In this document: piece by piece, positions 52,201 through 63,410 of the stretch
How the letters are laid out: each line of letters opens with the position of its first letter
Position numbering within the stretch: the stretch's first letter is position 1
Translations under genes and position numbers: made by a program
Notes under the pieces: generated by a model
Database searches by the model: none
Seen by the model: only the letters and a program-made list of their open reading frames with translations
Told to the model about the DNA's origin: nothing
Origin: Blastocladiella emersonii ATCC 22665
Lineage: Eukaryota; Blastocladiomycota; Blastocladiomycetes; Blastocladiales; Blastocladiaceae
Assembly (NCBI GenBank): GCA_025594325.1
Contig: JANHCV010000005.1
Coordinates: forward strand, 1,081,501 to 1,145,500
Length of the DNA stretch: 64,000 bases
Reading direction: 5' to 3'

Positions 52201-52282
52201 GACTGAGTCGCCGCAGCAGCTCGGCCCCGCAAGCAAGTGTTTGGAGACGTATCTCACGTCGGCGCGATCGTTTGTGGCATGA
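49254..52282 (+). CDS. CCDC40: CCDC40/FAP172 ciliary ruler coiled-coil protein, 952 aa
   Basis: Four exons: 49254-49553, 49599-49682, 49746-52139 and 52202-52282, with introns of 45, 63 and 62 nt. Splicing produces DNVYTREL-PLMKRVQDALHKQLVSADERLTLELREK-EESLKKVKAQREEIGVELYALQQQLA (junctions marked), the conserved CCDC40 N-terminal block. Nearly all the rest is coiled coil, with FEKRQLFHQWKSGLIGMQRRQE (in pieces: KRQLFHQWKSGLIG, MQRRQE) as a further family hallmark. The C-terminus made by exon 4 ends ETYLTSARSFVA. With CCDC39 it forms the 96-nm ruler of motile axonemes, placing radial spokes and the inner-arm dyneins. In a fungus this indicates flagellated zoospores. It follows NPR2 on the same strand after 180 bp and converges on ARP1. 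Confidence 0.93.
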
Positions 52283-52435
52283 GACAAGGGACGAGGATCA
52301 CGATTTGCAATACAATACTTGTAATAGTAGGAGGAGCGAGCCATGGACACAAGAGGATGGGGAGGGGGTAAACAAAAAGGAGGGGGGAGTCCGCGGCGGA
52401 TGCGGCACAACGCGACGCGAGCAGCACCGAGAGGC

Positions 52436-53759
52436 TCACGAAAAGGACCGCTTGTGGATGATATCGGGGTCCTCCTGGTACTCTTCGGCGCTGACCCACA
52501 TTTTCTTGAATGTGGAGAGCGAGGCGAGGATGGACCCGCCGATCCAGGTCGAGTACTTGCGCTCTGGCGGGGCAAAGATCTTGATCTTGAAGTCGCGCTG
52601 GTCCTTGCCCGACGAGAGCTTCTTGACCTCGGACAGGAGGCGGTCGCCGAGCCCGCGGAACAGCGTGGACCCGCCGCTGAGCACGAGGTTGCTGTACAGG
52701 TTCTTGCGCAGGTCGAGGTCGGCCTTCTGGATGCAGTCGACGACCATGTGTTGGATGCCCGGGTACTCGAGCCCGATCAGGTCCGGGTTGAACAGCACCT
52801 CGGGCGCCTTGAACCGCTCGGCCCCGAGCTTGACGACACGGCCGTCGGGCAGGACAAACTCGTCGGGCCCCTTGGACGCGGCCGAGGGCAGGCCCGCGAG
52901 CGCGGCCGACGCGAAGGCGCCCGCGGCGTACTCCTTTTCTTCCTTGATCGGGTTGGCCGACACGTAGCACGTCTTCTCCTTGATGACGCGGACGATCTCC
53001 ATCTCGGCCGAGGTGTGGAACGTGTAGCCGTTCTTGCGCAGGAGGACCTGGAGGTACTTTGTGATGTCGCGGCCGGCGGCGTCGATGCGGCGGATGGCGT
53101 GCGGGATGGCGAAGCCGTCGTAGACGGGGACGGCGTGGGTGACGCCGTCGCCCGAGTCGATGGCGAGCCCCGTGGTGCGGCCCGAGGCGTAGAGCGAGAG
53201 CACGGCCTGCATGGACATGAACATGGCGGGGACGTTGAAGGTCTCGAAGAAGATCTGGGCGACCTGCTCGCGGTTGCGCTTCGGGTTTAGTGGTGCCTCG
53301 GTGAGGTGGACCGGGTGCTCCTCGGACAGGGTCTTGAGCTCCTCGGTGTACATGTACTCCCAGATGCGCTCCATGTCCTCCCAGTCGGTCACGATGCCGT
53401 GCTCCATCGGGTAGTTGATGCGCAGCAGGCCGCGCAGCTCCTGCGCCTTGCGGCCAATGAAGTTGTCGCCCTCGACGGCGCCCGCCATGATGCGCAGGTG
53501 CTTTGGGCGGCCGACACTAGACAGACGGTGGGGCGAATGAGTGAGTGAACGCGGGGATCGCCGTAGCGGCGAGCGAGCGCACCATGAGGGGAAGAAGCAC
53601 TTGGGCTGCTCATCGCCAGCAAAACCGGCCTTGATCACGCCGGATCCCTGGATGGCGCGAACAGTGGTGAGTCGCGAATCGCCGTGGCGGGACGGGGCGG
53701 GCGAGACGTACGTTGTCGATGACCACGGGCTGATTTGTGAGCACGTCCTCGTACTCCAT
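52436..53759 (-). CDS. ARP1: Centractin Arp1 (dynactin filament subunit), 397 aa
   Basis: Three exons: 53759-53712, 53647-53583 and 53516-52436, with introns of 64 and 66 nt. The joined N-terminus, [20 protein letters not shown] then [12 protein letters not shown], contains the first actin phosphate loop, and [18 protein letters not shown] bridges exon 2 to 3. Further actin-family motifs: LLTEAPLNP-type [33 protein letters not shown] (second phosphate loop), [18 protein letters not shown] (adenosine loop) and [12 protein letters not shown]. Several residues match centractin rather than actin ([27 protein letters not shown]). Arp1 polymerises into the short filament of dynactin, the adaptor linking cytoplasmic dynein to cargo. 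An Ala-rich insert ([19 protein letters not shown], about 240-260) is unusual. The end is convergent with CCDC40. Confidence 0.95.
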
Positions 53760-54671
53760 GGTCGGTGCGGGTGCGGGTGCGAGTGCGGGTGCAGGGAGGA
53801 GGAAGCCGGCCGGCGGCGGGAGGGTTCAGCGAGTGGCGGGGTCGCAGATACGGGATCCCGAAGGCGGCGCGGCGCAGGGACGGCGGCGGCGGTTCGTGTA
53901 GCGCAACCGGCGTTCGGGCCTGCGTCAGAGTCCAGAGGTCCGAGGCGAGGAGCGGCGAGCGGCTGTGGCGCAAGCGTAGTGGTGCGCGCGCGAGAATCGC
54001 TCAGCGGCGGCGTGGCAGCGGCAAGAGCGGTCGAGTCGAGTCGAGTGGTTCAGCCGGCGCGTGCGGCAGCAAGTCGTCGATACAGAGCAAGATCCGTGGT
54101 GCGTTGCAGCGTTGCCGGGCGGGGGGAAGGGATTCGCGGCGGCCAAAGGAGGCGTAGCGGCGCGCGGCGCGCCCTGCCGGCGAGCACGCGTGAACGAGAC
54201 GGGTGGCACTCAAAAAGAGCAACGCCCACGGCAACGTGATCGTTTCCCGCCGAGGTGATGGGCGTGGCAGGCCCGACTAGCGCCGGGGCGGATCGGCTGC
54301 GACCGCGCCGCGTGGACGGGCTCGCTTCACCGCCGCCACTGCGCCGCGCTGGCTGTGATGGTCGCGCGCGCGGGCCGTGCACGCACACAGATCGGGGGAT
54401 TTTTTTTCTCATGATCCCCAGCGGGCGCACATGGCTCCTGGCCGTCCCGAGGCGCTGGCGACGAAAGCTCGATCGAGCGGGTAGAGGGGGGAGAGGGGAG
54501 AGAGAGCCGACCCTGCCCGGCGCCGACCGTCGCTCTCCCTCTCCCTCCCCCCCTCGCTCCGCTCCCTCTCCCCTCGGCTGAGATAACCACCGCGTAACTC
54601 GTCGCAACCCCGGACGCCCCACTTGCTGCAACGCATCCGACCACTCCCACTGCACTCCACGCATCAACACC
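53760..54671. promoter_or_regulatory. Divergent region between ARP1 and ETF-beta
   Basis: 912 bp between divergent starts at 53759 (minus) and 54672 (plus). It includes a hexameric GGTGCGGGTGCGA-like run at 53762-53795 and a purine/pyrimidine-rich tract at about 54480-54580 (GA-rich, then CT-rich). No TATA box or gene is supported. Confidence 0.45.
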
Positions 54672-55451
54672 ATGTCCTCGAAGATCCGTGTTCTCGTCGG
54701 CGTCAAGCGCGTCATCGACTACAACGTCAAGATCGCCGTGCGCGCCGACAAGTCGTGGGTCGAGACGGCCAACGTCAAGCACTCGGTCAACCCGTTTGAC
54801 GAGATTGCCATCGAGGAGGCGGTGCGCGCCAAGGAGGCCGGCCACGTTGCCGAGGTCGTGGCCGTGTCGGCCGGCCCGCCCAAGGCCCAGGAGACGCTGC
54901 GCACGGCCCTCGCCATGGGCGCCGACCGCGCCATCCACATCGAGATCCCCGACGGCGCCGAGAAGACGCTCGAGCCGCTCGCCGTCGCCAAGCTGCTCAA
55001 GAAGGTGGCCGAGAACGAGAAGGTCGACCTCATCGTGCTCGGCAAGCAGGCCATTGACGACGACGCCAACCAGACCGGCCAGATGCTCGCGGGTCTGCTC
55101 AACTGGCCCCAGGGCACCTTCGCCTCCAAGCTCGACATCCTCACCGCCGACAAGTCGCTCGCCGTCACCCGCGAGATCGACGGCGGCCTCCAGACCGTCT
55201 CGGCCGCGCTCCCCGCCGTCGTCACCGCCGACCTGCGCCTCAACGTGCCCCGCTTCGCCTCCCTCCCCAACATCATGAAGGCCAAGAAGAAGCCCCTCGC
55301 CAAGACCACCCCCGCCGACCTCGGCGTCGACATTGCCCCGCGCATCGAGATCATCAAGGTCGAGGAGCCCCCGAAGCGCCAGGGCGGCGGCCGCGTCGCC
55401 GACGTCGACGAGCTCATCTCCAAGCTCCGCACCGAGGCCAAGGTCATCTAA
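54672..55451 (+). CDS. ETFB: Electron transfer flavoprotein beta subunit, 259 aa
   Basis: Single exon, length typical of the family (about 255). The N-terminus [21 protein letters not shown] is followed by [51 protein letters not shown] (in pieces: [20 protein letters not shown]), [20 protein letters not shown] (about 118-137) and the signature [15 protein letters not shown]. The C-terminal part has [13 protein letters not shown] and [24 protein letters not shown] beta pairs with ETF alpha in the mitochondrial matrix and passes electrons from acyl-CoA dehydrogenases to ETF-ubiquinone oxidoreductase. It contributes the AMP site and the recognition loop. The beta subunit often lacks a cleaved targeting peptide, as here. 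Confidence 0.97.
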   Translation: MSSKIRVLVGVKRVIDYNVKIAVRADKSWVETANVKHSVNPFDEIAIEEAVRAKEAGHVAEVVAVSAGPPKAQETLRTALAMGADRAIHIEIPDGAEKTLEPLAVAKLLKKVAENEKVDLIVLGKQAIDDDANQTGQMLAGLLNWPQGTFASKLDILTADKSLAVTREIDGGLQTVSAALPAVVTADLRLNVPRFASLPNIMKAKKKPLAKTTPADLGVDIAPRIEIIKVEEPPKRQGGGRVADVDELISKLRTEAKVI

Positions 55452-57330
55452 GTCTCTCTCTTTGCCTGCCCGCGCGTCGTCGCGATCTATCCCCTCCTCC
55501 TCGCTTGCTCATAATACACTACTCTACGCTACCCTACTACGCTCGCTGTCTTGCTATCAGATCGCGGCGCGTCGCGTCGCACGACCCGAGTTTTCAACAC
55601 ACGCACGCAGGCGCGGTCGGGTGGGCCCGAGCTCCCGGACACCAATCGTTGGGGCGCTGCATCACATGGCCGCGGCGCAGCGCGTCGCCCGCCTGCTTGC
55701 CTTTCCGAGCAAGCTCGCACGGTTTTTGCGCGGCCGAGCCTCGCGCTCGGTCCTCGCTCCCCTCGCCTAGAAACGCACATGCTGCGATATCCATGATTAT
55801 TCGCCGCGACGCCGGCTGACGTAAACTCATGCACCCGCGGCTGCTGCGGGCAGTTTGAACGGCCAGCTCTGACGCTTCGCGCCGGCCGGCTTCCAATTCA
55901 TCGATTGTCACAGGCGGCGAAGAGACGCTGCACTCCCTAGAGCTTGTGCAATTGAACTTGTACTTGCGATGAAAGAAACTTTGGAGCATTGGGTGAGCAC
56001 TCGCTCCCGTGTCTGGCTCGTCGATCAACTACGTTTGTCGCGCAGAAGAACTCATCGGAAAGGTGCTGGGGTGCGTAACACTTGCTGCGGTCCGCGTTGA
56101 TGCATCACGTAGCTGAAAGGCTTGACCATGTCTGTTTCAGCATGCCGCTCGTGAAAGCATAAAGTTGTCCCGACGAACAGCAAGGGCGGATAGGATGTGT
56201 CGATTTGGCTCTGCTGTTGATACTTGTTCTGTTCAATCCGGAACGCGCAGTGAAGACCGAGCACAAGCATTCGCTCCTTCACACACGCGCTACTCAAATC
56301 ACTCTGGCGCTCGGCCTCGCCGCGAACTCTGGTCGAGGCGGGCAGCGTGGTGTCGCTGTCAGTGGGGGCGGTACGCTCACTCTCTCTCACTGATCCAACT
56401 CGTCGTCGCAATACTAATCGATCACACTTCCGAGTAGCGGCTGGGCTCAGCCTCAAGGGCCCCGCTCATCCCGCGCCTGTCCGTAGCTAGCGAAATGGGC
56501 CACGCTGCCTGTCTCGGCCAGCGACGCGACGAGAGCGCGCGTGTTCGGGCTATTTTGTGCAGCGACGTGTCCATCAAGCGCATGATGGCCGAGTTGATTG
56601 ATGGTTTCGTGGTTGACGCGTCGTCGTATACTGTTTATGAATCTCTATTCTCTTGTTTGCCCTCATCGCCCAAAGATTTGTGATCAGCGCAGCCTAGTCG
56701 CGTCCCGTGCCGCGTTGAGTCGCGTCGCTCAGTTTAGTGAGGGAGCGTGAGTCGCGTCTAACACTCTTCATGAGATGGTCAGGCAAGGCAAGTTCATCTG
56801 CCGCGACTCGTCAGTCCTCACACTTTGGATCAGAGACAAGCTTAACAAGTGGTTCTTAGCGATTCATTGCGAGGCTGCCGACGTAAAGCACGTAGACTTG
56901 CTGATACGCTGGGCTCGACGATGGCCGGCCTGATTCAGGTCGGTAGTCAGAGACTCGACGCTCACGTTTGCGCCGAAAGTATCGCGATCGCTCAGCACGA
57001 GGACTTGAACACGACTGCCTCGAGAACTCGAACCATCACAGCGCATAGTCCACTGATGCCAACATGTCGGAGACCACCAAACATCGTATAAACCGCTCGC
57101 CGCGCCTCAGCGGTGTGGCGAAACGCGTCCACGGATCAGCCATCACGCGTTCGATCAAACCACGCTTCCCTGCTTCGGCAAGCACTCCTGTCGTCCAACT
57201 TCGCGCGAAAGACAGATTTGAACCGAGAAAGCTGAAATGAACGACGAAGAACACCGGATCTCTTAACGCAAAACAACTTTTATATATCGTCCGCTTCGAA
57301 CGGTACCGCGTCAAACGCGCTGAGATTCTA
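55452..57330. other. Gene-poor region with first copy of a duplicated segment
   Basis: About 1.9 kb without a supportable gene. Segments 55735-55890 and 56290-56650 have diverged direct-repeat partners at 59495-59650 and 60012-60360 (separate entries). GC falls toward 57330 and open frames are short. Confidence 0.45.
55735..56650 (+). repeat. Diverged direct duplication, copy A
   Basis: Two blocks (about 55735-55890 and 56290-56650) match copy B at 59495-59650 and 60012-60360 in the same order and orientation and with similar spacing. Shared words include GAGCCTCGCGC, CGCTCGGCCTCGCCGCG, ACTCTGGTCGAGGC, GTGGTGTCGCTGTC, CATCCCGCGCCTGTCCGT and CACGCTGCCTGTCTCGGCCA. The sequence between the blocks is poorly conserved. 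What was duplicated is unknown; no coding frame is conserved between copies. Confidence 0.75.
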
Positions 57331-58464
57331 TCACATGTACGCAGGCTGCACAATGGGCCTCGCCATCGCGTCCAGCGGGGCGAACGGGTCTCGCACCGTG
57401 TACTTGAGCTCCAAGCCCGACCTGCGCCAGAACCGCAGCACAGCGATCTGCCGACCGCGGCGGGCCAGATCCAGTGCCCGCGTCGTGTACTTGATCTCCA
57501 GGCCCGATGCGTGCCACGCGTCCAGTACGGCCAAGTGACCCAGCGCGCTCGCCGCGTCCATGGCCGCTTCTGTGTACTTGGCCGGAAGCCCCGATTCGTG
57601 CGCCCACCAGCGGACGGACATAACGAACCCGAGCGTGCTAGCTTCATCCAGTCCCCAATCCGAATTATTCATCCACTGGGGAGGGAAGTGCCGGTGAAAC
57701 CACCGCAGAACTTCGGCGTGGCCGTGTCGCGTCGCCGTGTCGATGGCCGTGGGAGAGCACCGCCAGCAGCCCAGGCGCCGGCAGGTGCCGTGCAGCTGTT
57801 GCTGTTCTTTGGCTATGCACATGGCACGAAAGTCCTGGATATCAAAGGGTAGCTCTCGCAGCTTGTCTTCACGGATTTTCCGATACTCGGCACGAACCCA
57901 TTGATCGAGAATGTCAACCCGACCCAGCGTGCAGGCAACCAGCACAATGTCCGAGTTGTCGGTTTGCTCGCTCAGCATGTAGTCGAGCACGCTGTGCCTG
58001 TTGCTCAAACAGAGAGCGTGGTGCATGTTGCTCTTGCAGAGCTCATCGAAAAAGTCTCCGTCAACCGTGAAGCGCCGATGAATCCGAAGTCGATCCGCGC
58101 GGTCCTCGGCCAGAACGTGAAAGAGCGCCATACCCGGAATGTAGTTGAATGCGATGCGCTGCACCCGAATCAGACCTCGCGCAACAAAGAGATACTGACA
58201 AAGAACTTGGGCGGCATGAGAAAAGGAGTCGAATACATTCGGGTGCTGCTGGCATGATGCGCAACGCCGGTTCTGAGCAACGAAGTTGGCCACCCACGGA
58301 TTCCGCCGACCATGGTTGACGAATGTGAACTCATCGGGCATCCCGTCAAGGCAGTGACAGGCCTCGTGAACCGTCATCTCGGGACGTTGTTCCAGTCGCC
58401 AAGCAGCGAGGATGCAATCCTCGATGAACTCGGGAGGCAGTCGTGGAAGCGAACGGCTGGCCAT
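57331..58464 (-). CDS. Ankyrin-like repeat protein, 377 aa
   Basis: The ATG at 58464 gives MASRSLPRLPPEFIEDCIL, a short F-box-like or leader helix; the frame is open further upstream but composition there looks non-coding. From about residue 170 there are divergent ankyrin-like units of about 33 residues: LSNRHSVLDYMLSEQTDNSD, ACTLGRVDILDQWVRAEY, ATRHGHAEVLRWFHRHFPPQW, ASALGHLAVLDAWHASGLEIKYT and ARRGRQIAVLRFWRRSGLELKYT. The last two share the pattern GxxxVLxxWxxSGLExKYT typical of large ankyrin families in Blastocladiomycota-like and oomycete genomes. A Cys cluster (NRRCASCQQHP) lies near residue 75. The function is unknown. It lies between the two copies of a diverged 1-kb duplication. GC is lower than in the housekeeping genes. 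Confidence 0.72.
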   Translation of the reverse strand: MASRSLPRLPPEFIEDCILAAWRLEQRPEMTVHEACHCLDGMPDEFTFVNHGRRNPWVANFVAQNRRCASCQQHPNVFDSFSHAAQVLCQYLFVARGLIRVQRIAFNYIPGMALFHVLAEDRADRLRIHRRFTVDGDFFDELCKSNMHHALCLSNRHSVLDYMLSEQTDNSDIVLVACTLGRVDILDQWVRAEYRKIREDKLRELPFDIQDFRAMCIAKEQQQLHGTCRRLGCWRCSPTAIDTATRHGHAEVLRWFHRHFPPQWMNNSDWGLDEASTLGFVMSVRWWAHESGLPAKYTEAAMDAASALGHLAVLDAWHASGLEIKYTTRALDLARRGRQIAVLRFWRRSGLELKYTVRDPFAPLDAMARPIVQPAYM

Positions 58465-60727
58465 GTTGGCGTCGATTGTCGCTTGAGCTCGTGTGTGAGA
58501 TTTCAAACTGTATCCCGTGGAATCGGTGGCAGCAGACTCGCATTCGTCACTTTTGGGCGAAGAATGCACTGGGCTCCCGCTGCCGCCCAACTCTCAATTG
58601 AGAGAATGCATGCGCTCAAGACGCACTGCACACATTGGGGTCACGCTACCGCATTCACACGCTTGTGCATACAACTTGGTCGGAAATCAAGCACAGTATC
58701 GCGCATATCACTACGCGTTGAAAGGTCTCGCAACAGTCGTCTCAAAGTGTCTCGACGCGGTCACGTGAACACGCGTTGAACATCTCGCCTTCCGCCGCGT
58801 CGGCACCGGCGCGGACGCACCAAACGGTAACACTTCCCATGTCTCACCCAAGTTCTTGCATTTCCCTTCCGGTTCCTAGTTTCAAGCGGCGAAACGCTGT
58901 CCAGCCCGCAACACGTGTGACCTGAGCCAATTTCGTACTCCACCACGGCTTGAGCACACTCGGCCTGCCGTCGCACGGAATCCTAGCAGTGGCAGGTCGG
59001 ATTGCGTCCACAGACACTATTGAAATGCCCATGATCGCGCCTTTGGAACGTCTGCGCGTACTCGACTGACAGGCCGTGCGAGCGCCATGCTCTGCGAGCA
59101 CTCCTTCTCGTTGTACCTGTCCGTGGATGGCAAACCAGTCCGCACTAACACGCTCGGCCACTAACTCAACAAGAGTGCATGTGTTCCAGCTTACTTCTAT
59201 AGCGATGCGCCCGTCGAGCGTGAGTGATGGTTGCCATGATGGCCTGCCTCGTCCTGACGCGTCGCGGCACCTCGTTACGATTCACGATTCCATAGTTTGA
59301 TCCCATCGTCCACTGCTCCGTGATTGACGCACCTTGCTCACAACATTCTGCTCTTTTTTGACATCGCGTCGATCCGCTGCTCGACCAGCTGGTGGACTCG
59401 AGCCAGCTCCGCTTGCCCGACCTCGGCGGCCAATTGCTGCAGCCACACGTCACATGGTCAGCCGGAGTCGTTTGAGTTTGGGCGCCTTTTTTCTCGCCAT
59501 CGAGCCTCGCGCACGGTCCTCGCTCCACGAAGCAACACGGAGATCAACGAGATTTGTGATTTCTCACCGCAGCAGCGGCCGATGTAAACGCATGCAGTCG
59601 ACGCCTGCGCGGGCCGTCTGAGGGCTGCCTTCGCCACGTCGCGCTTGAGGATCGTTGGCGTGATCCGCGCCAGCGGGACAAGGGGTCTGCGATACCGTCC
59701 TGTGCCCCAAGGCTCCGCGCATGCACACGGGGCAGCACAGCTCTGGCGCCTAGGATGCGTCGTCGCCTGGTCGCGCAAAGGAGTGGTGCGGCGGGGTGTC
59801 AGCAAGGTTGGCCTTGTTCACTACGTCGCAATCCCATTACGGGAACTCGATTCGCCCGGACGAGTATCCTTCCCCTCGTGTTCCCCGTCAAATCACAGTC
59901 GACGACACATATTACATCTCCACGTCATGCCGTTCCCGGTCGGATCCTCGTTGGCCAAGTCGTGCGCCGACATCATCGTGGCGGCCAAGAACACGCCCGT
60001 GGTCCATTATTACTCAAATCACCCCGGCGCTCGGCCTCGCCGCGCACTCTGGTCGAGGCAGGAAACGTGGTGTCGCTGTCGGCGGGGGCGGTACGCTTTT
60101 TTTCTCGCCGATCCAACTCGTCGCCGCGGTACTGACCGATCTCTCTTCTGTGTAGCGGTTGGGCTCAGCCTAGAGGGCCCCGCCCATCCCGCGCCTGTCC
60201 GTGGACAGCGAAACGTGCCACGCTGCCTGTCTCGGCCAGCGAGGCGACGAGGGCGCGCGGCGGAATGGTTTGAGCGGAAGCGGACCTTGAGCGTGGGTTG
60301 ATGGTCGCGCTGATGGTTGACGCGTTGCGGTGGATTGTACATGAATTTCGATCACATTTTGCTCCCAGCATCCCTCCGCTTCTTCATGATCGTCGTGGCG
60401 AGCGGTCTGAGCGCGAGCGAGGCGCGGCCGCGCGCAGACGGGCGGGAGCGACGCGTTCCAGTTCGACCTGACGTGCGACGCGCCCGCCAACACGAGCATT
60501 CGCGACGGCCATCGGGATAATGCAGGTAGACAATATCATCCTGTAATAGACGCATAATAGGGTGGGGGAGGGTGAGAGAGAAGCAGCAAAAAGTGGAGGT
60601 AGGGGGGGAGAGAGGGGGACGCGATGGTCGCGACAAAAAGGTGAGGGAGGGGGGGGAGACTGCTGGCCGTGGTCAACGACGGCGACGCGGCGACGCAAAC
60701 GCGAACGCGAGCGCGAGACGCATCACA
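58465..60727. other. Gene-poor region with second copy of the duplicated segment
   Basis: About 2.26 kb. No gene is supported. It carries copy B of the duplication (about 59495-60360). A frame starting at 59935 (MPFPVGSSLAKSCADIIVAA) looks briefly protein-like but decays into Arg-rich sequence; it could be a gene relic. Purine-rich sequence at 60560-60660 leads to the 3' end of the NOT3/5 gene. Confidence 0.4.
59495..60360 (+). repeat. Diverged direct duplication, copy B
   Basis: The partner of copy A, about 3.75 kb downstream and in the same orientation. Similarity is clearest at 60012-60280, where the match to 56290-56560 is high but with scattered substitutions and small indels, so the duplication is old compared with the APP1 copy. 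Confidence 0.75.
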
Positions 60728-61463
60728 TCACAAGACGTCCGAGTCCTCGAGGTGGCGGTACTCGAAGCGGAACTCGTTCTTCTTGCGCTGGCACCATCCG
60801 ACCTCCCAGTCAAAGTAGATGTAGGCGCCCTCCTCGAACTCGGCCGTGATGAGCTTGGGCTCCTCGTGCCGCTGGAACCACGTCTGGTACCGCTTGTGGA
60901 ACCGCCACGACTGCCGCTTGAGCTCGCGCGCCGCGAGGAACTGCGCAAACGTGCCCTGCTGGTAGTAGAAGACCCAGAACAGCGTGTCGAGGTCGAGCCG
61001 CTCGAAGAGCCGCGGGTTGTCGAACACGCTCGCCGGCAGCTGCGGGTAGTAGTGCGGGACCGCCGCCGGGTGCTTGGGCACGTACGGCTGCACCCGCTCC
61101 ACGTCCAGCGTCATGGGCGCGTTGATGAACGTCGCCTCGAGCATCCGCGGCACCGCCGCCGCGAAGTCGACTGCCGTGAGCCCGTTCGTGGTTGCCGACG
61201 CGTCGTCGGGCGTACCCGCGCCCAGCGCGCTGCCGCCCGCACGACGCTGCTTGGCCGACTCGAAGATGGACATGAGGTCGCGCAGCGACTCGGTACACCG
61301 CGGGTCGATCTTGAACGACGACGACGCGGACGCGGAGTCGGTCGTCGACTCGGCGCCGTCGAGCACCACCGCTGCCACCGCGGCCGACTCCTTGACGGGC
61401 GCCGCGGCGGGTGTTGGTGGTGGCGAAGCGACGACCTCGGACCGCAATGCCGCGGCGGCCGCA

Positions 61464-61522
<59 letters not shown>

Positions 61523-63410
61523 GCGCTCGGCCTTCTTGCTGCTCCTTGGCGCAGGTGACGCCGCGCGCGAGGAGACGGCCGAGCTGTGGGACGCGCCGAC
61601 GGCGGCCGCGGGTGGTGCGTTACGCGACGACGTCGATTTCGCCGAACCGTCTGATGGTGGCGCGGCGGCGCCCTTCCCGGACGGTATTGGGCTCGCGGCG
61701 GGCGAGTCGGCGACGGAAGCGGCGCTGGACTTGCCGCCGCTGCCGGAGCCTGTTGGTGTTGCTGCGCGGGGCGAGTCGGCGGCGTCGGGCGACGCGGTGC
61801 CGCCGTTGGACGCGAGCTGCTCCTTAACCTTCTGGTTCCACGCCGTGAGCTTGGGTGCTGGTGGCGGCATGGGTTGCGGGACGGCGGGGGTGGCGGATGG
61901 CGGGACCGGCGTAGGCGTAGCGGCGGGGGATGGGCTCGACGATGCGGTGCTCGACGCCGTCGTCGCTGCTGCTGGTGCTGCTGGTGGCGCGGTGAGCGCG
62001 GGGGCGGCGGCGACGGAGGCGGGCGGGCCGGACACGGTGGTGGAGCTCGGTGTGGACGGTGCAGATGGCGGCTCGAGGCGGCCGACCTTGGGGCTGCTCA
62101 CGACCGTCACGCTGGGCTTGGATGGTGGTGGCGCGACGGCGGGGAGCGGGACGACTGGAGGAGCGGCGGGCGTCGGTGAGCGAGGTTTCGAGGAGCGCGG
62201 CGAGCGAGCAAGCGGTACCAAAGAGATCGTCGTCTTCGCTCAGGTTGAGGTCCTCGTAGATGTAGAGGTTGTCCTCGACGTACTCCTCGTCGTCGGGATC
62301 CTAGACGCGGACGAAACGCGAGGGCGAGTTAGCGAGCGCGCACGCACTTCCCAGCGACGGCAGGGAGCGCACCGTGTCGATGTAGTACTCGACCGTCTCC
62401 TTGATGGACTCGATCTGCTCGGGGGTGAGGATGCTGTTTTCGAGCATGCGGAGGGCCATCTCGAGGTTGCGGACGTGCTTGCGGTGCCACTCGATGTGCT
62501 GGCTGAGCCGCTCGAGCTGCTCGTTGTTGGAGTTGCCGGCGTTGCCGCGCTTGCCGCGCTTGCTGTTGCCGATCTGGAGCTGCTCCATCTGGGCCTCCAT
62601 GCCGTCCGTCTGCTGGTTGAGCCGGTCGACCGTGTCGTTGATCCAGTCGGCGGCCGCCTGTTTCCGCTCCTCCTCGGGGTCGACCTTGCTGGGCAGGCCG
62701 AGCCCCTCCTTGGAGAAGGCCTTGGTCTTGAGCTCCTTTTCGATGGCCTTGAAGTGTTCCATTTGCTACACGTTCAGGCGGAGAGCGTCAGCGAGCTGCG
62801 CGGTGCGCGGCGTGCGCGAGCGGGAGGAGGAGCAAGTAACACGCACTGTCTCGATCAGTCGTCGGTATTCCAACAAGGTGGTCTTGTCCTTGACCTCGGA
62901 CGAGCCGATCCACGTCTTGATCTGGTCGCGCAGGCGCTGCAGCTTCTTGATCTCGCGCTTGAGCTCGGCCTCGATCTTCTCGCGCTGGGTTTGTGTTGTG
63001 GCCTGGTTCAGCTTCTCGACGAGGCCCTTGAACTCGTCGACGCCCTCGAGCACCTTCTTGAGGGCCTTGTCGATTTCCACTGGAGGAGGAGGGCGGCGGG
63101 CGGACGCGGGGCGTGGGCGGGCGTCAGCATCGTGTCGCGTAAGGACGTGGGCACGCGGATGGCGCGAGCGGGTGTAGCGAGGTGCTCGGTACGCGGCGAC
63201 GAGTCTGCCGTGGCGCACGCTCCTCGAACTGCGCGGGAAGCCTGCCGCGAACACGAGCGCGGGCGTGCGCCACGACGCGAGCCGCCGAGCACTGGCCGAG
63301 CGCTAACCACGCGTCAACTCGACCGACTCGTGCAGCCGCATGCGCTGAGGGCAGGGCGAGGGGAGGTGGGCGAGTGCGGCGAGCGTACTTTGCAGCTTTC
63401 GTGCCGCCAT
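60728..63410 (-). CDS. NOT5: CCR4-NOT complex subunit NOT3/NOT5, 718 aa
   Basis: Five exons: 63410-63389 (22 nt), 63079-62847, 62765-62373, 62300-62219 and 62154-60728; introns of 309, 81, 72 and 64 nt. Splicing gives [20 protein letters not shown], the standard NOT3/5 start. The N-terminal Not3 domain (about 1-240) has [48 protein letters not shown] (in pieces: [27 protein letters not shown]) and [21 protein letters not shown] Ser/Ala/Pro-rich middle contains 25 consecutive Ala codons (61522-61448). The C-terminal NOT box (about 600-718) has [56 protein letters not shown] and [15 protein letters not shown]. This subunit acts with NOT1-NOT2 in mRNA deadenylation and decay, and senses ribosomes at non-optimal codons. 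Confidence 0.95.
61448..61522 (-). repeat. Poly-alanine (GCN)25 tract in NOT3/5
   Basis: 75 bp of almost pure GCC/GGC triplets coding 25 Ala in a row, in the linker between Not3 domain and NOT box. Such tracts are length-variable and prone to assembly error. Confidence 0.9.

Noticed and set aside
56950-57060. tRNA-like words (GTTCAAGTC and GTTCGAG) on the minus strand
   Set aside because: No 5-bp T stem or acceptor stem can be paired around them, so it is not a tRNA gene.
55452-57330. Possible coding gene in copy A of the duplication
   Set aside because: No reading frame is shared between copies A and B, as would be expected if the similarity reflected protein coding.
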